From positions 3,100,001 to 3,164,000 of the forward strand of contig NZ_CP107853.1 of assembly GCF_036013525.1 (NCBI RefSeq): DNA of 64,000 nt, given 5' to 3'. Shown here one piece after another: positions 23,945 to 32,164 of this stretch. Source of the DNA: Nonomuraea sp. NBC_00507. Its GTDB lineage: Bacteria; Actinomycetota; Actinomycetes; Streptosporangiales; Streptosporangiaceae. A model generated the notes under the pieces. The model did not search any database and had not been told where the DNA came from. It saw only the letters and a list, made by a program, of their open reading frames with translations. The number at the start of each line of letters is the position of its first letter. Positions within the stretch are counted from its first letter, which is position 1. The position numbers were made by a program, and so were the translations under genes.

Positions 23945-25209
23945 GCGAGGGTCTCCAGGATTCTGACGGCAGTGTGGACGCCGTTCTCGGCGCGGATCCG
24001 TGCACCGAGGTTGTCGGCGCGTTCGGCCATGCCCTGGTCGGTGGCGGCGACCGTGATGGCGGCGGCCAGGCTGTGCGGGGTGAGCCCGCGTTGCGGCTGG
24101 GGTGTCGGGGCGATGCCCGCCGCGTGCATCCGCGAGGCCCAGAACGGCTGGTCGGCGACGAACGGGCAGATCACCTGCGGGCGTCCGGAGGCCAGGGCGG
24201 CGCCGGTGGTGCCGCTGCCGCCGTGGTGCACGATCGCGGCCATGCGCGGGAACAGCCAGTCATGGGGCGCCTGGTTCAGCAGGAGCATGGCGTCGGGCAG
24301 GTCGTCGAGGTGGATACCGCCCCAGCCGGAGACCAGGACCGCGCGGACCTCGGCCAGCTTGACGGCCTCGGCGACGATCCGGCCGACGCGGCGCGGGTCG
24401 GTGCCCGCCATGCTGCCGAAGCCGATGTAGACCGGCGGCTCTCCGGCCTGAAGGAAGGCGCTCAACTCCGCCGGCGGCGTCCACCCCGGGGCGGCGGGCA
24501 GGTACCAGAACCCGGTGGTGTGCACCCAGGACGGATAGTCGAGCCGTGGCGGCAGCACGTGCGTACTGAAGGCCTGCAGCACGGTGACCGGGCTGCCGTC
24601 AGGGGCGCGCAGCACGTCGTGCCGTCCCCGCCGCCGGGGCAGGTGCAAGGTATCGCGCCGGAACCGGTCGGCGACGCCGGCGATGGAGGTCCGCAACAGC
24701 AGCCTGGTGGGCAGGTACGAGGCCCGGTTCAGCGCCCGGGGTACCGTGACGCCGGCCAGCATCGGGTTGGGGAACGTGCCGGTCGGCACCCACACCGGCT
24801 GCATCGCGGCCGGCACGGCGGGCACGCCCAGGCGCTCGGCGATGTGGTGGCAGGGAAAGCCGGGCGGGTGCACGATCACATCCGCGCCGCCGTCGGCTGC
24901 GGCGGCCATGTCGGCCAGCACTTGGGCCAGCAGCGGCTTGGTGCGTTTGATGACGGTGAGCGCGGCCTTCTTGCCGCGCAGGCCCCGGTAGTTGGTCTCG
25001 ATCGCCTCCCGAATGTCCGGGTCGTCGATGAGCCGGTTCGGGCCGTCGTCCAGCGCCGCGAACGGCAGGCTGTACGGTTCGGCCAGGGACGCGGAAGCGG
25101 CCGGGGCACCCAGCACCGCCTCGTGTCCGGCCTGGCGCAGGGCGTGGGCAAGCGCGGCGTAGGGTTGCACGTCGCCGCGGGTGCCGTGGGTGAGGATGAG
25201 GACCTTCAT
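23941..25209 (-). CDS. MGT/YjiC-type UDP-glycosyltransferase
   Basis: 422 residues from ATG 25209 (AGGAAA upstream). The N-terminus MKVLILTHGTRGDVQPYAAL is the GT1 acceptor-domain start shared by macrolide, sterol and glycopeptide glycosyltransferases. The C-terminal donor-binding signature is VHHGGSGTTGAALASGRPQV followed by FVADQPFWA. It is the first gene of an operon with the P450 and is divergent from a MarR-like regulator. A 24-bp element shared with the nhaA leader sits 68 bp before its start. Macrolide inactivation, sterol/triterpenoid glycosylation or tailoring of a secondary metabolite are the main possibilities. Confidence 0.92.
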   Translation of the reverse strand: MKVLILTHGTRGDVQPYAALAHALRQAGHEAVLGAPAASASLAEPYSLPFAALDDGPNRLIDDPDIREAIETNYRGLRGKKAALTVIKRTKPLLAQVLADMAAAADGGADVIVHPPGFPCHHIAERLGVPAVPAAMQPVWVPTGTFPNPMLAGVTVPRALNRASYLPTRLLLRTSIAGVADRFRRDTLHLPRRRGRHDVLRAPDGSPVTVLQAFSTHVLPPRLDYPSWVHTTGFWYLPAAPGWTPPAELSAFLQAGEPPVYIGFGSMAGTDPRRVGRIVAEAVKLAEVRAVLVSGWGGIHLDDLPDAMLLLNQAPHDWLFPRMAAIVHHGGSGTTGAALASGRPQVICPFVADQPFWASRMHAAGIAPTPQPQRGLTPHSLAAAITVAATDQGMAERADNLGARIRAENGVHTAVRILETLA

Positions 25210-25276
25210 CGGCGTTTCCTGTCTGCAGGCGGGCCGGCGGCCGCACCTGCTCATCGACGTCACGTGGATCTTGCTC

Positions 25277-25300
25277 GCCGACCAGGCTTCCCGGCACACC
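25277..25300 (-). repeat. 24-bp element in leader of glycosyltransferase gene (copy 1)
   Basis: A 24-bp sequence with core CCAGGCTTCCCGGC is identical to 43199-43222. Both copies lie upstream of a minus-strand gene in the same orientation: 68 bp before the glycosyltransferase start here and 39 bp before nhaA there. Conservation limited to this segment suggests a cis-acting leader element or shared insertion footprint rather than a duplicated gene. Confidence 0.7.
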
Positions 25301-25336
25301 GTCGACCCGCCACAGGGCCGATTCCTCCAACATATC

Positions 25337-25353
25337 GAAATTTCGGAAATTTC
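25337..25353. promoter_or_regulatory. 17-bp palindrome, operator for the divergent GbsR/MarR-like gene
   Basis: GAAATTTC (25337-25344) is repeated at 25346-25353 around a single G, giving a perfect palindrome about 45 bp before the regulator start and 128 bp before the glycosyltransferase start. Such AT-rich symmetry stands out in this GC-rich DNA. Confidence 0.65.
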
Positions 25354-25398
25354 TGAAGACTCACAGCCATTCGCTATCCTGCTGCATGGAGGTGGCGT

Positions 25399-25866
25399 GT
25401 GAGCGACAAGCAGGAGCAGTGGCTGGCGGCCGAACGGCTGGCCCTGGCTCTGACCGAGGGCGGGATGCAGCGCATGTCCGCGCGGACGCTCGCGGTGTTC
25501 CTGTTCACCGACACCGAGACGGTCACCATGGGCCAGATCGCCGAGCGGCTCGGCGCGAGCGCGGGCTCGGTCTCCGGCGCGGTCAAGACGCTGCTGTCGG
25601 TCGGGCTGATTGAACGCCTGCCCGCTCCCGGCAGCCGGCGTGAGCATTATCGGCTGCGCGACGACGCCTGGCCTCGGCTGTTTTCCACGCAGAACACCGT
25701 CGTCCAGGTCATGTTGCAAGCCGCGGACACTGGTATCGCGACCACCGAGCCGGGCGATCCGGCCCACCAGCGGCTGGCGCGGATGCGGGACTTCTACCAG
25801 TTCCTGCTGGGCGAGCTGCCATCGCTGCTGCAGCGCTGGCAGCAGCGACAACTGCCGCGTCCCTGA
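25399..25866 (+). CDS. GbsR/MarR-like transcriptional regulator
   Basis: 155 residues from GTG 25399, with GGAGG upstream. An N-terminal helix is followed by the winged HTH TVTMGQIAERLGASAGSVSG and LLSVGLIERLPAPGSRREHY as wing, then a long helical C-terminus. This pattern (MSARTLAVFLFTD before the HTH) is typical of GbsR-like regulators of actinomycete efflux or detoxification genes. Its divergent position and the palindrome in between make it the likely repressor of the glycosyltransferase-P450 operon. Confidence 0.86.
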   Translation: MSDKQEQWLAAERLALALTEGGMQRMSARTLAVFLFTDTETVTMGQIAERLGASAGSVSGAVKTLLSVGLIERLPAPGSRREHYRLRDDAWPRLFSTQNTVVQVMLQAADTGIATTEPGDPAHQRLARMRDFYQFLLGELPSLLQRWQQRQLPRP

Positions 25867-25987
25867 TCGAACGCGGCGTGCCGGGGATGGGCTGCTCCAC
25901 CGGCTGAGGGCGTCGCCGCCCTCGTCTCCGTGCTGCGCGCGTCGTTCTGCGTAAGACCGGTTCTCATGGAGTTCTTAGACGGACTTT

Positions 25988-26812
25988 ATGGCAGTTTTCG
26001 CTGAGGTTTATGACGATGGGGCGATGGAGCGCGTGCCGCAGGAGGCTGGTGCGGCCGAGGCTCAGGGAGCCGTGGCCGGGAGGGCTCGGCGGTTCGTCGT
26101 CGGGGGTGGCGCACTTGTCGTCGTGGCGGTGCTGGCGTACTGGCTGGGAAGCAGCGGTGGGAACAGCGAAGGGGCCGCGCCCCGTCCGAGCGCGACGCCC
26201 ACACCCAGTGCGACGCTCGCGGTGTCCGAGGTCTTCAAGAGGGTCGGGCCGTCGGTGGCGGTCATCCAGGCCGGGAAGTCGCTCGGCACCGGGGTGATCG
26301 CGGCCGAAGACGGGACGATTCTGACGGCGCACCACGTCGTCAAGGGCACCAAGGACCTCACCGTGACGTTCGCTGACGGCACCAAGACGAAGGCCGTGGT
26401 CGTGTCGTCGAACCCCAAGCGTGACGTCGCGACCCTCAAGCCCGCGGAGCTGCCGGAGATCGTCGTCCCGGCGACGCTCGGCGGCGCGGTGGCCGTGGGT
26501 GCGCCCGTGGTGGCGATCGGCAATCCGCTGGGCCTGACCTACAGCGTCTCCACCGGTGTCGTGTCGGGGCTGAACCGCAGCGCCGAGGACGGCGACCTGA
26601 GCGGGCTCATCCAGTTCGACGCCTCCGTCAACCCGGGCAGCTCCGGCGGTCCCCTCTTGGACGCTCGCGGCCTGGTCATCGGGATCGTCGTCTCGATCGC
26701 CGACCCGGGAGGCGACGAGGCGTTCGCCGGCATCGCGTTCGCGGTGCCTATCGGCGTGGCCCTGGGTGGTGGCGATGGCGACGGCCCGCCGGGGGACGGG
26801 CCCCTGATTTGA
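25988..26812 (+). CDS. Membrane-anchored trypsin-like (S1C/DegP) serine protease without PDZ
   Basis: 274 residues with a single transmembrane segment at ~36-54 and a Ser/Pro/Thr-rich linker. The catalytic triad is visible: His116 (LTAHHVV), Asp146 (KRDVATL) and Ser219 (VNPGSSGGP). HtrA proteases normally carry a C-terminal PDZ domain; here the protein ends shortly after the protease fold with GGGDGDGPPGDGPLI, so PDZ is absent. The start at 25988 has a weak ribosome-binding site; an internal ATG at 26024 is possible. It is the first gene of the MoxR-DUF58-VWA operon, an uncommon companion that may process a partner of that complex. Confidence 0.86.
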   Translation: MAVFAEVYDDGAMERVPQEAGAAEAQGAVAGRARRFVVGGGALVVVAVLAYWLGSSGGNSEGAAPRPSATPTPSATLAVSEVFKRVGPSVAVIQAGKSLGTGVIAAEDGTILTAHHVVKGTKDLTVTFADGTKTKAVVVSSNPKRDVATLKPAELPEIVVPATLGGAVAVGAPVVAIGNPLGLTYSVSTGVVSGLNRSAEDGDLSGLIQFDASVNPGSSGGPLLDARGLVIGIVVSIADPGGDEAFAGIAFAVPIGVALGGGDGDGPPGDGPLI

Positions 26813-26832
26813 CCGACGAGAAGGAACACCAT

Positions 26833-27822
26833 ATGACCTCGACCAAGTCCCCCGAGTCGGCTCATCCGCTCGAACATGTGCTGTTCGAGGTCAAACGTAC
26901 GATCGTCGGGCAGGACGTCCTGCTGGAGCGCATGGCCGTCGCGCTGATCGCCGACGGCCACCTGCTCGTCGAGGGCGTGCCGGGCCTGGCCAAGACGCTC
27001 GCGGTGCGGTCGCTGGCCGCCGCGATCGCCGGGAGTTTCCAGCGCGTCCAGTTCACCCCCGACCTGGTGCCCGCCGACCTCGTGGGCACGCGGGTCTACC
27101 ACCAGCACTCCGGCGAGTTCAAAACCGAGCTCGGCCCGGTGTTCGCGAACCTGCTGCTGGCCGACGAGATCAACCGCGCCCCCGCCAAGGTGCAGAGCGC
27201 CCTGCTTGAAGTGATGCAGGAGCATCAGGTGACGATCGGCCGTGAGACGTTCCGGGTGCCCGAGCCGTTCCTTGTCATGGCGACGGAGAACCCGATCGAG
27301 TCGGAGGGCACCTACCCGCTGCCGGAAGCGCAGGTCGACCGTTTCATGATGAAGGTGGTCGTCGACTATCCGACGCAGGCCGAAGAGCAGGCGATCGTCG
27401 ACCGGGCGCTGCGTCCGCCGGAGCCGCCGCAGCCGATGGTGACGGCCGCGGAGCTGATCGCGATGCGGGCCCGCGCTCAGGAGGTGTACGTCGATCCGGC
27501 CATCGTCGACTACGCGGTGCGGCTGGTCGCCGTGACGCGTTCCCCCGCGACGGCCGGGCTCGGCGAGCTGGAACGGTACGTCACCTACGGGGCGAGCCCG
27601 CGGGCGTCCATCGCGCTCGTCACCGGCGCCCGGGCGCTGGCGTTCCTGCGCGGCCGCGACTACGTCCTGCCGCACGACCTGTCCGAGCTCGCGCTCGACG
27701 TGCTGCGCCACCGCCTCGTGCTGTCGTACGAGGCCCTCGCGGACGACGTCGACGCCGACACGATCATCACCAGGGTGCTCGGCGCTGTCCGGGCGCCCGA
27801 CGTCGTCCTGCAGAACCGCTGA
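26833..27822 (+). CDS. MoxR-family AAA+ ATPase
   Basis: 329 residues from ATG 26833, preceded by AAGGAA. Walker A is GVPGLAKT, Walker B LLLADEINRAP, sensor 1 MATENPIE, and the MoxR-specific EGTYPLPEAQVDRFMMK follows. MoxR ATPases work as chaperones with VWA-domain proteins encoded beside them. Here DUF58 and two VWA genes follow on the same strand, matching the widespread MoxR-DUF58-VWA layout. A role in envelope-linked protein maturation or stress response is inferred from the family. Confidence 0.95.
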   Translation: MTSTKSPESAHPLEHVLFEVKRTIVGQDVLLERMAVALIADGHLLVEGVPGLAKTLAVRSLAAAIAGSFQRVQFTPDLVPADLVGTRVYHQHSGEFKTELGPVFANLLLADEINRAPAKVQSALLEVMQEHQVTIGRETFRVPEPFLVMATENPIESEGTYPLPEAQVDRFMMKVVVDYPTQAEEQAIVDRALRPPEPPQPMVTAAELIAMRARAQEVYVDPAIVDYAVRLVAVTRSPATAGLGELERYVTYGASPRASIALVTGARALAFLRGRDYVLPHDLSELALDVLRHRLVLSYEALADDVDADTIITRVLGAVRAPDVVLQNR

Positions 27823-27826
27823 GCCC

Positions 27827-28711
27827 ATGGCCACCGCCCCCGAGAGGCTCCTGCTCCGCCTGGAGTGGAAGGTCGTCCGCAGGCTCGACGGCCGGCTCCA
27901 GGGCGCCCACCGCACCGCGCACCGCGGCTCCGGGATCGACTTCACCGGGTTGCGCGCCTACGTCGACGGCGACGACGCCCGGCACATCGACTGGAACGTG
28001 ACCGCACGGCTGGACGAGCCGCACCTGCGTGTGTTCACCGAGGACCGCGAGCTGACGGTGTGGCTCGTGCTCGACCGGTCGGCGTCGATGGCGGCCGGCC
28101 GGCCGGGGCGCGGCAAGCAGGACGTGCTCGCCGAGCTCGCGCTCGTCCTCGCCCGGCTGTTCGGCCGGGGCGGCAACCGCGTCGGCGCCCTGCTGTTCGA
28201 CACCGGGATGCTGCGCGTCGTGCCGCCCGGCACCTCCCGGCGGCACGCGCTGCGGATCGGCGCCGAGCTGGAACGCAGCTCCGAGGTGCGCGGTGGCGCT
28301 ACCACCGACCTGGCGGAGATGCTCGATGCGGCCGGACGGCTGGCGCGCCGCCGCGCGCTCATCGTCGTGCTGTCGGACTTCATCGGCGACGGCGACTGGG
28401 AGCGCTCGCTTCAGCGCCTGGCCCGACGGCACGAGGTCGTCGTCCTGCGGATCGTGGACACCGCCGACGACGTGTTGCCCGAAGCCGGGCTGATCGTGGT
28501 CGAGGACGCCGAGACCGGCGAGCAGCTCGTCGTCGACTCCGCCGACCCGCTGTTGCGGGTCCGCTTCCGCGAGGCCGTCGACGCCCGCGACGCCCGGCTC
28601 ACGGCGGGCATGCGCCGGGCCGGGGTGCCCGTCCACCGCATCGACACCGACCGCGACCTGGCTGAGGCGCTCGTCGAGGTCGTCGCCCGAACCCGGGACC
28701 GGACGCCGTGA
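27827..28711 (+). CDS. DUF58 domain protein of MoxR operon
   Basis: 294 residues, beginning 5 bp after the moxR stop. The DUF58 signature is GSGIDFTGLRAYVDGDDARH followed by IDWNVTARLDEPHLRVF. The remainder is a VWA-like fold with LVLDRSASM in place of a full MIDAS. DUF58 proteins are conserved partners of MoxR ATPases, of unknown mechanism. The short spacing shows co-transcription with moxR and the downstream VWA genes. Confidence 0.93.
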   Translation: MATAPERLLLRLEWKVVRRLDGRLQGAHRTAHRGSGIDFTGLRAYVDGDDARHIDWNVTARLDEPHLRVFTEDRELTVWLVLDRSASMAAGRPGRGKQDVLAELALVLARLFGRGGNRVGALLFDTGMLRVVPPGTSRRHALRIGAELERSSEVRGGATTDLAEMLDAAGRLARRRALIVVLSDFIGDGDWERSLQRLARRHEVVVLRIVDTADDVLPEAGLIVVEDAETGEQLVVDSADPLLRVRFREAVDARDARLTAGMRRAGVPVHRIDTDRDLAEALVEVVARTRDRTP

Positions 28712-28736
28712 GCGAGCTCATCTCATGGGAGGTCTC

Positions 28737-29687
28737 ATGACCCTGTCCTCCCCACTGCTGCTGGCCGTCGCACTGCTCGTCACGGCGGCGCTCGCCTGGG
28801 CGGCCGTCGTCTCGGCGCGCCGCCGGACGGCAGCGCTCGCCGCGGCCGGCGTCATGGTGCCGGGCGGGCGCCGGGCGTACCTCGGAGTCGGACTGACGAT
28901 CGCCGGCGTCGGGATACTCGGGATCGCCACCGCCGGACCGACGGCCATGGTGCCGGTCCCGCGGACGGAGGGCACGGTCATCCTCGCCATCGACGTCTCC
29001 AACAGCATGGGCGCCGACGACGTAGCGCCCACCCGGCTGGCGGCCGCGCAGCGGGCCGCCCGCGCGTTCGTGGAGGCGCAGCCTGACAGCGTCGACATCG
29101 GAGTCGTCGCGTTCGAACGCGGCGCGCTCACCATCGCACGGCCCGACGCCGACCACTCCATCGCACTCAAGGCCATCGACCGGCTGAAGATCGCCGGCGG
29201 CACCTCGCTGGAAACGGCCATCACGGGCTCGCTGTCGGCGATCACCGGCAAGCAGGTGGCCATCGGCCGCGACGGCGCCGCGCCCGACCTCGGCTACTGG
29301 CCGTCGGCGACGATCGTGCTGTTCTCCGACGGGCAGAACCGGGGCCCCGACGTCGAACGTGCAGCCACCGTGGCCCAGCAGGCAGGCGTCCACATCCACA
29401 CCGTCGGCGTCGGCACCACGGCCGGGGCGACGGTGCAGGTCGACGGCTTCCACCTGCAGACCTCGCTCGAGGAGGACACCCTCACCGTGATCGCGGAGAC
29501 CACCGGCGGCGCGTACCACCCCGCCTCCGACGCCGCGCGGCTCAACGGGATCGCCGACACGATCGACCTGCGGCTCACCGTCTCCGACGAGCCGCTGCCC
29601 CTCGCCGGCGGGCTGATCTGGCTCGCCCTCGCGCTGCTCACCGGGGGAGCGGCGCTCACCGTGCTTCGGTCTGGACGGGTGATCTGA
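28737..29687 (+). CDS. VWA-domain membrane protein (BatA-like) 1
   Basis: 316 residues from ATG 28737, with GGGAGG just before it. Two N-terminal membrane helices, a VWA domain with the MIDAS motif DVSNS (LAIDVSNSMGADDVAP), GGTSLETAITG (the third MIDAS loop) and LFSDGQNRG, then a C-terminal membrane helix. The topology places the VWA domain between membrane segments as in BatA/BatB. It binds a divalent metal and probably a protein partner loaded by MoxR. The next VWA gene begins at the very next base. Confidence 0.92.
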   Translation: MTLSSPLLLAVALLVTAALAWAAVVSARRRTAALAAAGVMVPGGRRAYLGVGLTIAGVGILGIATAGPTAMVPVPRTEGTVILAIDVSNSMGADDVAPTRLAAAQRAARAFVEAQPDSVDIGVVAFERGALTIARPDADHSIALKAIDRLKIAGGTSLETAITGSLSAITGKQVAIGRDGAAPDLGYWPSATIVLFSDGQNRGPDVERAATVAQQAGVHIHTVGVGTTAGATVQVDGFHLQTSLEEDTLTVIAETTGGAYHPASDAARLNGIADTIDLRLTVSDEPLPLAGGLIWLALALLTGGAALTVLRSGRVI

Positions 29688-30737
29688 ATGTCGTTCTCAT
29701 GGCCGTGGGCGCTGCTGACCGTCCTGATCATCCCGCTGATCTTCGCCATGCGCTGGTGGGCGCGACGCCGCCGCCGGCGGGCCGCCGTGCGCGTCACCTC
29801 GATCGCGCTCGTACGCAGCGCCCTGCCCGGCCGTACGCGCTGGACGCGGAAGATCCCCGCGGCGCTGTTCGTAGCCGGGCTCGCGCTGCTCGCGGTCGGC
29901 GCCGCGCGGCCACAGGCGTCAGTACCGGTGCCGCAGACGTCGGCGACGATCCTGCTCGCGCTCGACACCTCCGGCTCCATGTGCTCCACGGACGTCGACC
30001 CCAACCGCATCACCGCCGCGACGAAGGCCGCCGCGGACTTCATCGAGTCGCAGCGCGGCGGGCCGCGCATCGGCCTGGTCACCTTCGCGGGCAACGCAGG
30101 CCTGCTCGTCCCTCCCACCGACGACACCGACGCGTTGATCGCGGCGCTGGACAACCTCACCACGTACCGCGGCACCGCGATCGGGCAGGCCATACTCACC
30201 TCGATCGACGCGATCGCGGACGTCGACCCGTCGGTCGCCCCCACCGGCGCGAAACCCACCAGCAGTGGCGAAGGGTACGCCGGTGCCGCGATCGTCGTGC
30301 TCACCGACGGCGCCAACACCCAGGGCGTCGACCCCCAGACCGCCGCCCAGGAGGCGGCCCTGCGCCGCGTGCGCGTCTTTCCCATCGGCTTCGGCACCAC
30401 GAGCCCGGCCCCGATGGTCTGCGGCAACTCCCAGTTCGACGGCGGCTTCGGCGGCTGGGGTGGCGGCCGCGGCGGATTCGACAGGGGCGGCCGCAATATC
30501 CGCATGATCGACGAGCCCGCCCTCAAGCAGATCGCCCAGACCACCGGCGGCTCCTACCACCGCGCTGAAAACGCCGGCCAGCTCCAAAGCGCCCTCGACG
30601 CCCTCCCCGGCAGCTTCACCGTCATCCGTCAACGGGTCGACACAGCCGCCGCCTTCGCCGCCGGCGGCGCCATCCTCATCACCGCGGCCCTGTCCCTCTC
30701 CCTCTGGTGGAACCGCCCCCGAACCCCGGCCCGCTGA
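29688..30737 (+). CDS. VWA-domain membrane protein (BatA-like) 2
   Basis: 349 residues; its ATG immediately follows the previous stop. Layout is as in its neighbour: two N-terminal helices, VWA with MIDAS DTSGS (LALDTSGSMCSTDVDP), YRGTAIGQAIL and VLTDGANTQG, then a terminal helix. A Gly-rich loop (GGFGGWGGGRGGFDRGGR, ~255-272) is inserted after the fifth strand and is absent in gene 1. Paralogous VWA pairs are usual for Bat-type loci and may form a heterodimer. Confidence 0.92.
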   Translation: MSFSWPWALLTVLIIPLIFAMRWWARRRRRRAAVRVTSIALVRSALPGRTRWTRKIPAALFVAGLALLAVGAARPQASVPVPQTSATILLALDTSGSMCSTDVDPNRITAATKAAADFIESQRGGPRIGLVTFAGNAGLLVPPTDDTDALIAALDNLTTYRGTAIGQAILTSIDAIADVDPSVAPTGAKPTSSGEGYAGAAIVVLTDGANTQGVDPQTAAQEAALRRVRVFPIGFGTTSPAPMVCGNSQFDGGFGGWGGGRGGFDRGGRNIRMIDEPALKQIAQTTGGSYHRAENAGQLQSALDALPGSFTVIRQRVDTAAAFAAGGAILITAALSLSLWWNRPRTPAR

Positions 30738-30793
30738 CGGTACGCCGATGTTCGCCTGCGCGAGGCATCCGTCACGAGAGCGGCCACTCGGCA

Positions 30794-31522
30794 TCACAGG
30801 GTGGACGTCAGCCCTTCCGCGATCTTCTTCAGCTCGGCCGTAACGGCCTCGATGCCAGAGAACTCCTTGACATACATGGGGCTGACCATGATCTCGGCCC
30901 ACTGCCTGTCGCCCATTCTGAGGAAGAGGGTCGGGGTGCCCTTCATGCCGTCCTCACCGACGTCCTGCACGACCAGGTATCCGCTCCGGTCGCCGATGGC
31001 CACCTCCTCGCCCTCCCCCTCCTCGCGATATCCCTGGATCCGGTCGTCGACCTCCTGGACGGCCGCCTCCTCGTACATGTAGATCTGGACTCGATAGGAG
31101 CCTGTGTCGTCGCCCTCGTAGTTGTACGCCGTCGAGTACCTGTCGCCGAAGTCCACCGACCATTGGGACCACTGGAGCCGCTCAGGCAGATATCCCACCT
31201 TGACGTGCCCGAACTCCTTCCCGTCGCCCAGGTTCCCGAGGTCCGGCGGTTCGGACCGCACGGGCGGGGTGTCGTCGATGGCAGGCGGTTCCGGTACTGC
31301 GGAGATCGTGGCCTGCTCACCGGTCGTGGCGACTGAACCGGCGGTCAGGTAGGCGACGGGCGCGACGACGACGGCCACGGACGCGGCCACCGCCGCGGCC
31401 TTGGCCCTTCTCCTCCTGTTCCGGTGGGAGTGCATCACCCGTGTCAGCAGGTCGGGTGCGGCCTGCAGCCTCGCGGTCTCGTCCGCCATGAGCCGGCGGA
31501 TCTCGTCCTCAAGCGTGGGCAT
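30794..31522 (-). CDS. Membrane-anchored protein co-encoded with sigma factor, probable anti-sigma-like
   Basis: 242 residues. A cytoplasmic N-terminus (MPTLEDEIRRLMADETARLQ) precedes one membrane helix at ~40-62 (AAAVAASVAVVVAPVAYLT) and an acidic extracytoplasmic domain follows. The start overlaps the end of the ECF sigma gene by 14 bp, the standard place for a regulator of SigE-family sigma factors. No zinc anti-sigma motif (HxxxCxxC) is present. A membrane-tethered modulator of the sigma factor is the best guess; it could instead be a target lipoprotein-like sensor. Confidence 0.7.
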   Translation of the reverse strand: MPTLEDEIRRLMADETARLQAAPDLLTRVMHSHRNRRRRAKAAAVAASVAVVVAPVAYLTAGSVATTGEQATISAVPEPPAIDDTPPVRSEPPDLGNLGDGKEFGHVKVGYLPERLQWSQWSVDFGDRYSTAYNYEGDDTGSYRVQIYMYEEAAVQEVDDRIQGYREEGEGEEVAIGDRSGYLVVQDVGEDGMKGTPTLFLRMGDRQWAEIMVSPMYVKEFSGIEAVTAELKKIAEGLTSTL

Positions 31523-32021
31523 TCTTGATCACTCCTTCCACTGTTTCCCTGCCGAGCGCCGAGCGGAGCTTGGCCAGGGCTTTCGACGCCTGGCTCTTGA
31601 CCGTGCCGAGCGCGCATCCGAGCACCTCGGCGGTCTGCGTCTCGCTCAGGTCCTCCCAGTACCGCAGGACGATCACCGCGCGCTGCCGGGGCGGCAGGGC
31701 GCGCAGCGCGTCCATGAGCACATGGACCAGGTCGGGGTCGCCGGCGCGGGCCGACGTCTCTGGCGGGCTGTGCATGGGAATGATGCTGAGGATCGCCCGG
31801 CGGCGGGCGCGGCTGATGGCGGCGTTGATGATGACGCGGCGCACGTAGGGCTCCGGGCTGTCGTGGCGGACCCGGTCCCAGTTCCTGTAGGTACGTTCGA
31901 GCGCCGTCTGCAGCAGGTCCTCGGCCTCCGTCTCGTCGCCACAGGCGAGATAGGCGACCCGCAGGAGGCTCGTGGCACGTGCGGCCACAAAGGCGCCGAA
32001 GTCATGCTCCGCGCCGCTCAC
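31509..32021 (-). CDS. SigE-family ECF RNA polymerase sigma factor 1
   Basis: About 170 residues. Region 2 includes TSLLRVAYLACGDETEAEDL and LLQTALERTYRNWDRV, and region 4 LRALPPRQRAVIVLRYWEDL then LGCALGTVKSQASKALAKLR. This is the actinobacterial SigE-family (ECF41/ECF-like short) pattern. GTG 32021 is chosen by length; AGGAGG lies 20 bp upstream, so the true start is slightly uncertain. It is overlapped by the membrane protein gene downstream, forming a signalling pair. Confidence 0.9.
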   Translation of the reverse strand: MSGAEHDFGAFVAARATSLLRVAYLACGDETEAEDLLQTALERTYRNWDRVRHDSPEPYVRRVIINAAISRARRRAILSIIPMHSPPETSARAGDPDLVHVLMDALRALPPRQRAVIVLRYWEDLSETQTAEVLGCALGTVKSQASKALAKLRSALGRETVEGVIKNAHA

Positions 32022-32164
32022 GGCTGTCTGTCCGATGTCACGCCTCCTAATACGCCTCGGCCTCCCGCGACGGTTGCCCGCTGACGCGAACCCTTTCGCG
32101 GGCAACCGTTAGGGCAGACCCAGGCGTATGGATAGGCGTGACTTCGAATCCATGGAGCAAACTG

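Noticed and set aside
22616..24430. 604-codon plus-strand frame opposite the P450 and glycosyltransferase
   Set aside because: No domain or signal; the minus strand carries intact heme-loop and GT1 motifs.
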